Shown piece after piece: positions 63,086 through 64,000 of a DNA stretch of 64,000 nucleotides (position 1 is the stretch's first letter; every line of letters begins with the position of its first letter). A program made the position numbers and the translations under genes. The stretch is from Staphylococcus simulans. GTDB taxonomy: Bacteria; Bacillota; Bacilli; Staphylococcales; Staphylococcaceae. The stretch spans positions 1-64,000 of the forward strand of contig NZ_PZGG01000005.1 in the NCBI RefSeq assembly GCF_003043455.1. Direction: 5' to 3'. The notes beneath the pieces were generated by a model that saw nothing but the letters and a program-made list of their open reading frames with translations, was not told the DNA's origin and made no database searches.

Positions 63086-64000
63086 TTAGAATTTACCTTT
63101 TTTGAATGCTAAGCCGATACCGCCAAGTTTGAAGATTGAACGTGTATCGATAACTTTTTTCATGAATGCTGCTTTTTTACCTACGATATTTTTACCGTAA
63201 ACAACACCAATACCGTCATTAGCGCCTAATGAGCAAACTGTACCACGGTTTACGTAGTTGAATGGCTCTTTAGGTTGACCATGTAAGATATTTTTGATGT
63301 TTTGAGCAACGTTTTCACCTTGTTGCATTGCGATTTGTGCAGTTGTTGGTAATGGACGTTCTTCGCCTTCAGGAATGTAAGCTGATACGTCACCGATTAC
63401 GAATGTTTCGCTATAACCTGGTGCAGTTAAGTCTTGGTTTACGACTAAACGACCACGTTTAACGCCATCGAATGAGTCTTCCATTAATTTGCTTCCGCGT
63501 ACACCAGCAGCCCATACTGAAGTGTTCGCTTCTAATTGTTCTTCTTTGTCGCCGACTTTAACTACGAAACCTTTTTCGTTTGCGCCAACAATCGGAGTAC
63601 CGATTTTGAACTCAACGCCGCGTTCTTCTAAGTAGTTCACAGCGTGGTTAACTAATTCGTCGTCGAACATTGGAAGCATTTTAGGTGCTGCTTCAACACA
63701 AGTGATTTTAACTTTGTCACGGTCTACGCCGTATTTGTTTGATAATTCATCAACACGTTCAGTTAATTCACCTAAGAATTCGATACCAGTGAAGCCTGCG
63801 CCACCTACTAAGAATGCAAGATCTTTAGGATCTTTTTCTTTTGAAGATGCATAGTTCGCAAATTTATCTTCGATATGACGAGATAATTCACGTGCAGTGT
63901 GGATATTTTCGATTTGGTAAGCATGTTCTAACATACCTTTGATACCGAATGTTTCACTGATGAATCCTAAACCAACCACTAAGATGTCATAGTTGAAACG
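63086..64000 (-). CDS. ndh: Type II NADH dehydrogenase (3' part; runs off the window)
   Basis: The last ~305 residues of a type II NADH:menaquinone oxidoreductase. The frame stays open to the right edge ([13 protein letters not shown]), so the gene's start and its first FAD-binding domain (about 97 residues by comparison with the ~402-residue S. aureus enzyme) are missing. Visible are the NADH-binding loop [28 protein letters not shown], the second FAD block FVIGDVSAY, the quinone-site motif [15 protein letters not shown] and the C-terminal membrane-binding [15 protein letters not shown]. It passes electrons from NADH to menaquinone without pumping protons. Confidence 0.94.
   Translation of the reverse strand, partial: RFNYDILVVGLGFISETFGIKGMLEHAYQIENIHTARELSRHIEDKFANYASSKEKDPKDLAFLVGGAGFTGIEFLGELTERVDELSNKYGVDRDKVKITCVEAAPKMLPMFDDELVNHAVNYLEERGVEFKIGTPIVGANEKGFVVKVGDKEEQLEANTSVWAAGVRGSKLMEDSFDGVKRGRLVVNQDLTAPGYSETFVIGDVSAYIPEGEERPLPTTAQIAMQQGENVAQNIKNILHGQPKEPFNYVNRGTVCSLGANDGIGVVYGKNIVGKKAAFMKKVIDTRSIFKLGGIGLAFKKGKF

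Noticed and set aside
63086-63979. Treating the last gene as complete with a start at 63979
   Set aside because: The codon there is an internal GTG; the frame continues to the window edge with NDH-2 sequence, and the FAD-binding N-terminus is missing.

Overview
The window is chromosomal DNA from a low-GC Gram-positive bacterium, almost certainly a Staphylococcus. Protein after protein resembles its S. aureus counterpart at family-typical length (SpsA/SpsB, CoA-disulfide reductase with Cys43, Pgi, ArgG/ArgH, RocD, GudB, AddA/AddB, KapB, the seven-subunit Mnh antiporter). As I remember it, the gene order also follows the S. aureus block from mnhA-G through ppi, rocD-gudB, argGH, pgi, spsAB and addAB to cdr. 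The two giant surface proteins and the placement of rocA beside rocD suggest a coagulase-negative species, but I cannot name it. I see no rRNA, tRNA, CRISPR array, insertion sequence or prophage.

Left part (1-26.5 kb): a minus-strand SGNH membrane acyltransferase and the Fe-S maturation factor SufT. Next come a plus-strand HAD hydrolase, the CoA-disulfide reductase gene cdr and a UPF0344 membrane protein gene preceded by a perfect PerR-type box. Then follow, mainly on the minus strand, an FAH-family hydrolase, the recombination nuclease addB-addA, the signal peptidase operon (VTT-family protein, inactive SpsA, active SpsB) and pgi. Arginine biosynthesis (argG-argH, plus strand) faces a nitrogen-catabolic group (gudB, rocD, rocA) that turns ornithine and pyrroline-5-carboxylate into glutamate and 2-oxoglutarate; gudB carries a consensus CcpA cre site. 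An old-yellow-enzyme oxidoreductase and an S1-domain protein complete this part.

Centre (26.7-50.5 kb): two consecutive minus-strand genes for giant YSIRK-type, LPXTG-anchored surface proteins of 2314 and 5438 residues. Each has an export signal, a predicted L-type lectin domain, two Ig-like domains, a stalk of tandem ~141-residue FIVAR-type modules (10 in the smaller, 32 in the larger, each ending in a half module) and a sortase anchor. Signal peptides, ribosome binding sites and promoter layouts match, so they are tandem paralogues. Parts of both stalks are nearly identical repeats in exact 423-bp register, a sign of recent expansion. This 24-kb block is the most unusual part of the window and sits inside otherwise conserved housekeeping synteny.

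Right part (50.8-64 kb): a DUF1871 protein, a cyclophilin, KapB, the mnhABCDEFG Na+/H+ antiporter operon, an FAD/NAD(P)-binding protein, a hotdog thioesterase, a YuiF-like antiporter, leucyl aminopeptidase and the 3' part of the type II NADH dehydrogenase gene, which runs off the right edge. Most genes or operons end in clear intrinsic terminators, which are listed.
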